8,120 nt of DNA from an uncultured Clostridia bacterium (GTDB taxonomy: Bacteria; Bacillota; Clostridia; TANB77; CAG-508). Made by a program: the position numbers and the translations under genes. Location of the stretch: the NCBI GenBank assembly GCA_944390505.1, contig CALXQF010000049.1:1-8120 (forward strand), in the 5' to 3' direction. The notes under the pieces are model-generated. The model made no database searches, was not told the DNA's origin, and saw only the letters and a program-made list of their open reading frames with translations. Below are positions 5,064 through 8,120 of the stretch, piece by piece (position 1 is the stretch's first letter; each line of letters starts with the position of its first letter).

Positions 5064-7424
5064 GTGAATTTTTTGAAACTCATTGATAAGTTTTTAAAAT
5101 TCTTAAAAACAGATAGAAATACTTTTATGACATATATTTTGACATTAATATCTGCTTATATATTAATTGATAGAATTGTGGAATTATTATTTATTATTTT
5201 TACAGGGGTAGCTTATTCTTATTGGGGACCAATTGAATATACACTAGCTTTTGCTTGTATGACATTTGCATTCTTCTTTTCTGGCTCTTCTAAATTTGCA
5301 AAAGCAGATGTAGATAAATTAAGAATATTCCATACATTTATTGTATCTTTTTATATTTTAATTGTATCTGCAGTTGTACAATGGTTAAATCAAGCAGTTT
5401 GGATTGGACTATTATCTTTACCAAATTATCCAGATCTTGCTACTAACTTTTATTATTTATTTAGACCAGCATTTACTGCTTTAGGTATCTATTTACCACT
5501 TGTTACATTCTATAAAGTGATTAAATGGTTACTATTTACCATTAATGATACAAAAGATATTCGTGATTCTATTTTTGACTATCCAGGAATTTCACTAACT
5601 TCTGATAAAGAGGCCCATGGAGTTTATACTTGTGAAGTAAAGGTTTGCGTAGATACAGAAAGTGGAGAAGACATTTGCATACCAGAAAGCAAACGTTTTG
5701 AGTCTTTCTTAATTGTTGGTGTTTCTGGTTCGGGAAAAACTACTATGGTATATGAACCTATGCTTGCAAGAGATATTGAAAGAAAGTCCTTTTTTAAGGA
5801 AGTTTCTAAAGAATTAGGATTTACTGCATTAAAAACAGGACTAGCAACTATTAATTGTCCTTATGATAATGAGTATATCAATGAACATTTTTCTTTGGAC
5901 ATGCTAATACCTAATTCTGATAAGTTAGACACCTATAAAAACTTTATGAAAAAAATGATTATCTCAAGTTCTGGAGATAAAATCACTTATCGTAATATGG
6001 GTATCACCTATGTATCAGCTGAGCACGAATCAGTAGAGAAAATTGCTAAAGTAGCACAAAATTTTCACATTCCAGTCAATATTGTAGACCCTAATCGCTC
6101 TGATTCACCTGGATTAAATCCATTTATTTATCAAGATCCTATCAAAACAGGAATTGCAATTTCTTCTGTATTAAAAGGATTATTTATTCATAGCAGACCA
6201 GATACAGAGCTTGCTTATAGAGAGAATGAAGCTGTACAAATTGTAGAAAATATTTCTATTTTGTTAAAAGAAATGTATCCTTTAGAGCATGATGGGTTAT
6301 TACCAAACTTAGAAGATATGCTCAATATGCTTACAGATTTTGATTTAGTAGTAGATATGGTTGAAAAGATGAAACAAATTCCAGAGTTAGCTGAAAAATA
6401 TAAAATTTTGATTCGCTACTTTGAAAACGGTTTCTATCCAGATGGAAAGAATGTATTAAATACAAAACGTTCGGTTTCTACCGCATCAACAGAATTAGAT
6501 AATTTATTAAGATATCCTGGTGTAAAAAACATTTTGTGTAATCGTTCTAATAATTTAGATTATGACAAAATATTAGCAGATGGAGATGTTACATTAGTAT
6601 GTACTCGTAGAGGAGATTTAGGTGAAACTGCTCATAAAGCATTTGGATTATTCTTCTTATTATTAATGCAACAATCTGTCCTTTCAAGACCAGGAAATGA
6701 CAGTAATAGAATTCCTCACTTTTTATATATTGATGATTTTCCAACTTATATTTGTAAGGCAACAGAGCCAATTTATACCCTATATCGTAAATATAAAGTA
6801 GCCACGGTTTTAGATTCACAGAACTTATCACAATTAAAAGGTGATTTATCAGCTGATGGTAGAGGAGATTATTATAGAGATTTAATTCTTTCTAATACTG
6901 TTAATAAATTTATTTTTGGTAACGCTCTACCAGAAGATGTAAAATGGTGGGAAACAGCAATGCAAGATAAAAGAGAATGGAGCTTCCAAAATACATATAA
7001 TACAGATAAAACAGAATATGATCCTAAAAAAGGTAATATTAAATTTGAGTGGAAGCCAAACTATGCTGCTGGTAAAATAATGGCATTAAAAGGAAAACAA
7101 GTTATTTATAAGGTAAAAGATACCAAAGGCAAAAGCATTGTTAATAAAGGTAAAGTAGATTTTATGGAGTCAAAATATAAAGAACCACAAAAAACAAAAA
7201 TGTATGATTTCACCAAATTTACTAGTGGTATTTCAAGTGCTGAAGCAATTGCAAAAAAGCTTTTAAAGAAAAATAGGGGTAATTTTGAAGCAGCCACAGC
7301 AAGTAATGATAACTATGATTTGGAACATGAAATAGATCCAATCAAAACAGATACTTCTGATTCTAACTTCTTATTTGATAATGAAGATGCTATTATAGTA
7401 AATTTAAAAAAGAAAAAAGAGTAG
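5064..7424 (+). CDS. Membrane-anchored VirD4/TraG-like (TraM-recognition) ATPase
   Basis: A large P-loop ATPase related to type IV coupling proteins, which are inner-membrane hexamers that feed DNA or protein substrates to a secretion channel. Residue numbers count from an alternative GTG at 5061. The N-terminus carries about four hydrophobic segments (roughly 24-50, 60-75, 90-116 and 135-160). Walker A is GVSGSGKTT (220-228). The NIVDPNRSDSPGLNPF stretch (340-355) is typical of VirD4-like proteins. Walker B is HFLYIDDFP (553-561), followed by SQNLSQL (586-592) with the conserved glutamine. The C-terminus after about 715 is charged and probably disordered. The GTG at 5064 is preferred because AGAAGG lies six bases upstream; from 5061 the gap is only three. 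About 60 residues between Walker A and the next recognisable block (about 255-315) look like a family-specific insertion. No relaxase, VirB4 or other transfer gene is present, so the substrate is unknown. Base composition resembles its neighbours. Confidence 0.85.
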   Translation: MNFLKLIDKFLKFLKTDRNTFMTYILTLISAYILIDRIVELLFIIFTGVAYSYWGPIEYTLAFACMTFAFFFSGSSKFAKADVDKLRIFHTFIVSFYILIVSAVVQWLNQAVWIGLLSLPNYPDLATNFYYLFRPAFTALGIYLPLVTFYKVIKWLLFTINDTKDIRDSIFDYPGISLTSDKEAHGVYTCEVKVCVDTESGEDICIPESKRFESFLIVGVSGSGKTTMVYEPMLARDIERKSFFKEVSKELGFTALKTGLATINCPYDNEYINEHFSLDMLIPNSDKLDTYKNFMKKMIISSSGDKITYRNMGITYVSAEHESVEKIAKVAQNFHIPVNIVDPNRSDSPGLNPFIYQDPIKTGIAISSVLKGLFIHSRPDTELAYRENEAVQIVENISILLKEMYPLEHDGLLPNLEDMLNMLTDFDLVVDMVEKMKQIPELAEKYKILIRYFENGFYPDGKNVLNTKRSVSTASTELDNLLRYPGVKNILCNRSNNLDYDKILADGDVTLVCTRRGDLGETAHKAFGLFFLLLMQQSVLSRPGNDSNRIPHFLYIDDFPTYICKATEPIYTLYRKYKVATVLDSQNLSQLKGDLSADGRGDYYRDLILSNTVNKFIFGNALPEDVKWWETAMQDKREWSFQNTYNTDKTEYDPKKGNIKFEWKPNYAAGKIMALKGKQVIYKVKDTKGKSIVNKGKVDFMESKYKEPQKTKMYDFTKFTSGISSAEAIAKKLLKKNRGNFEAATASNDNYDLEHEIDPIKTDTSDSNFLFDNEDAIIVNLKKKKE

Positions 7425-7445
7425 GTTTAAAGCTTACTCTTTTTT
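7413..7445. terminator. Bidirectional terminator between convergent genes
   Basis: A 13-bp stem (7413-7425 with 7433-7445, one G-T pair) closes a seven-base loop. Its core is GAGTA/TACTC, flanked by six As on the left and six Ts on the right. Each strand therefore reads a hairpin ending in a U-run. It overlaps the stop codon of the VirD4-like gene (7422-7424) and the last codons of the minus-strand HPr-kinase-like gene (stop at 7429-7427). Confidence 0.8.
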
Positions 7446-8120
7446 AGTAATTGTTCCAATTGTAATATATTATTTTCATTTGAAACTATCTTCATTATTT
7501 GTATATTAGAATATATTCTCGAATCAAAAGTTGTCTTTTTCCTTCTGTACATACTATCAATATAATCAAAGGAAGGAGAAACAGCATTAACTAATTGATT
7601 TTTGAAGAAAGTCTCATAGTATTTCATGTCTAACTTCTTACAAGTTAATTTTTCTTGTTCTGGTATATATTTATTTGTCAAAATAATCTCTAGTTTTGCT
7701 TCATTAACTATTTTACGATTAAAAATATAAGTAAATTTTTTAAGTGATATATTAAATTTTTCTGACATATCATTTTTTTCTAAAAAAATATGCAGTTTTC
7801 GCATTATATCTATATTTTTTGATGAAAAACATTTATTTACAGCATTATATCTAATTCCTATACTACTTGGTATTCCAAATACTTTCACTTCATTATTAAT
7901 AAAACTAATTCCTATTTTATCATTACTAATCATTTGATAATCGTTATTAAGTAGCTCACACATAATAGAAGTTTTACCTGAATTCTTTGGACCTACAATC
8001 GCAATTGCTTTTCCATTTTTAACCACACAACTTGCATGCAAAAATACCACATTGTCTAATTCTAATAATTTAGCACTTATATTGCTAACAATGTTTTCTA
8101 CAAATTCAAAAATTTCATCC
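7427..8120 (-). CDS. HPr kinase-like P-loop protein, 5' end beyond the window
   Basis: The minus-strand frame is open from the window edge to the stop at 7429-7427, showing about 230 residues. A GTG exists at 8050, but the frame continues upstream without a stop (reading EIFEFVENIV and then SAKLLELDNV before VFLHAS), so the gene starts outside the window. The stretch FLHASCVV, NGKAIAIVGPKNSGKTS and then MISND matches HPr-kinase/phosphorylase-like and PEP-carboxykinase-like P-loop proteins. There a His-Ala strand precedes a GxxxSGKT/S loop (starting near 7993) and an S-D/N-D motif follows. Classical HPr kinase is larger and has a different P-loop context, so this is a relative. Such relatives are often found in RiPP and lasso-peptide loci and can phosphorylate peptides. 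The C-terminal 130 residues are lysine/asparagine-rich and unrecognised. It converges on the VirD4-like gene and shares its terminator. Kinase activity and substrate are inferred. Confidence 0.7.
   Translation of the reverse strand, partial: DEIFEFVENIVSNISAKLLELDNVVFLHASCVVKNGKAIAIVGPKNSGKTSIMCELLNNDYQMISNDKIGISFINNEVKVFGIPSSIGIRYNAVNKCFSSKNIDIMRKLHIFLEKNDMSEKFNISLKKFTYIFNRKIVNEAKLEIILTNKYIPEQEKLTCKKLDMKYYETFFKNQLVNAVSPSFDYIDSMYRRKKTTFDSRIYSNIQIMKIVSNENNILQLEQLLKKSKL

Noticed and set aside
4874..5083. A 69-codon minus-strand open frame spanning the divergent promoter region
   Set aside because: It runs through the tandem repeat and homopolymer runs, overlaps the start of the VirD4-like gene, and has a low-complexity Lys/Phe/Asn composition with no recognisable motif.
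5064..7424. Integrative conjugative element
   Set aside because: A VirD4-like gene alone is not enough. No relaxase, VirB4, integrase or attachment-site repeat is visible, and tRNA-Leu is about 5 kb away with no repeated 3'-end fragment noticed.
8048..8050. GTG start for the HPr-kinase-like gene
   Set aside because: The frame stays open to the window edge, the upstream residues look like the normal lead-in to the His-Ala motif, and no good ribosome binding site precedes the GTG.

Overview
The window looks like chromosome from a low-GC, Gram-positive bacterium, most likely a clostridial (Firmicutes) lineage. The reasons are very AT-rich DNA with A/T-ending codons, purine-rich ribosome binding sites, sigma-A-type promoters, a Firmicutes-type HU protein and a SpoVB/YtgP-type flippase. 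No gene identifies the genus. No rRNA, CRISPR array, transposase, integrase or relaxase was seen. There is no gene-free stretch longer than about 300 bases; the gaps are 76-203, 2620-2747, 3027-3195 and 4858-5060.

Left part (1-4857), all on the minus strand. Read in the direction of transcription, from high to low coordinates, the order is: a multi-pass MurJ/SpoVB-type flippase, the nucleoid protein HU with its own terminator, a PLP-dependent alanine-racemase-fold enzyme, an overlapping ATP-grasp carboxylate-amine ligase, and a tRNA-Leu(UAA) cut by the window edge. The racemase and ligase share a promoter and overlap by 17 bases. The ligase resembles D-aspartate-ligase-type enzymes of peptidoglycan cross-bridge synthesis, and the racemase departs from the alanine racemase consensus at active-site positions. 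The simplest inference is a two-step pathway that makes a D-amino acid and joins it to an acceptor, possibly a cell-wall precursor. The nearby lipid-linked-precursor flippase fits a cell-envelope theme.

Right part (4858-8120). A divergent promoter region carries a perfect 20-bp tandem duplication. To its right, on the plus strand, is a 787-codon membrane-anchored VirD4/TraG-type ATPase with no other conjugation gene in view. It runs convergently into a minus-strand HPr-kinase-like P-loop gene whose 5' end is outside the window. Only two bases separate the two stop codons, and both genes appear to use one bidirectional hairpin terminator. HPr-kinase-like proteins of this kind often occur in peptide-modification (RiPP) loci, so the DNA beyond 8120 is where any unusual system would show itself.

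The most interesting items are the racemase-ligase pair with altered active-site positions, the apparently orphan coupling-type ATPase, and the truncated HPr-kinase-like gene. Functions are inferred from remembered family motifs; no database search was run.
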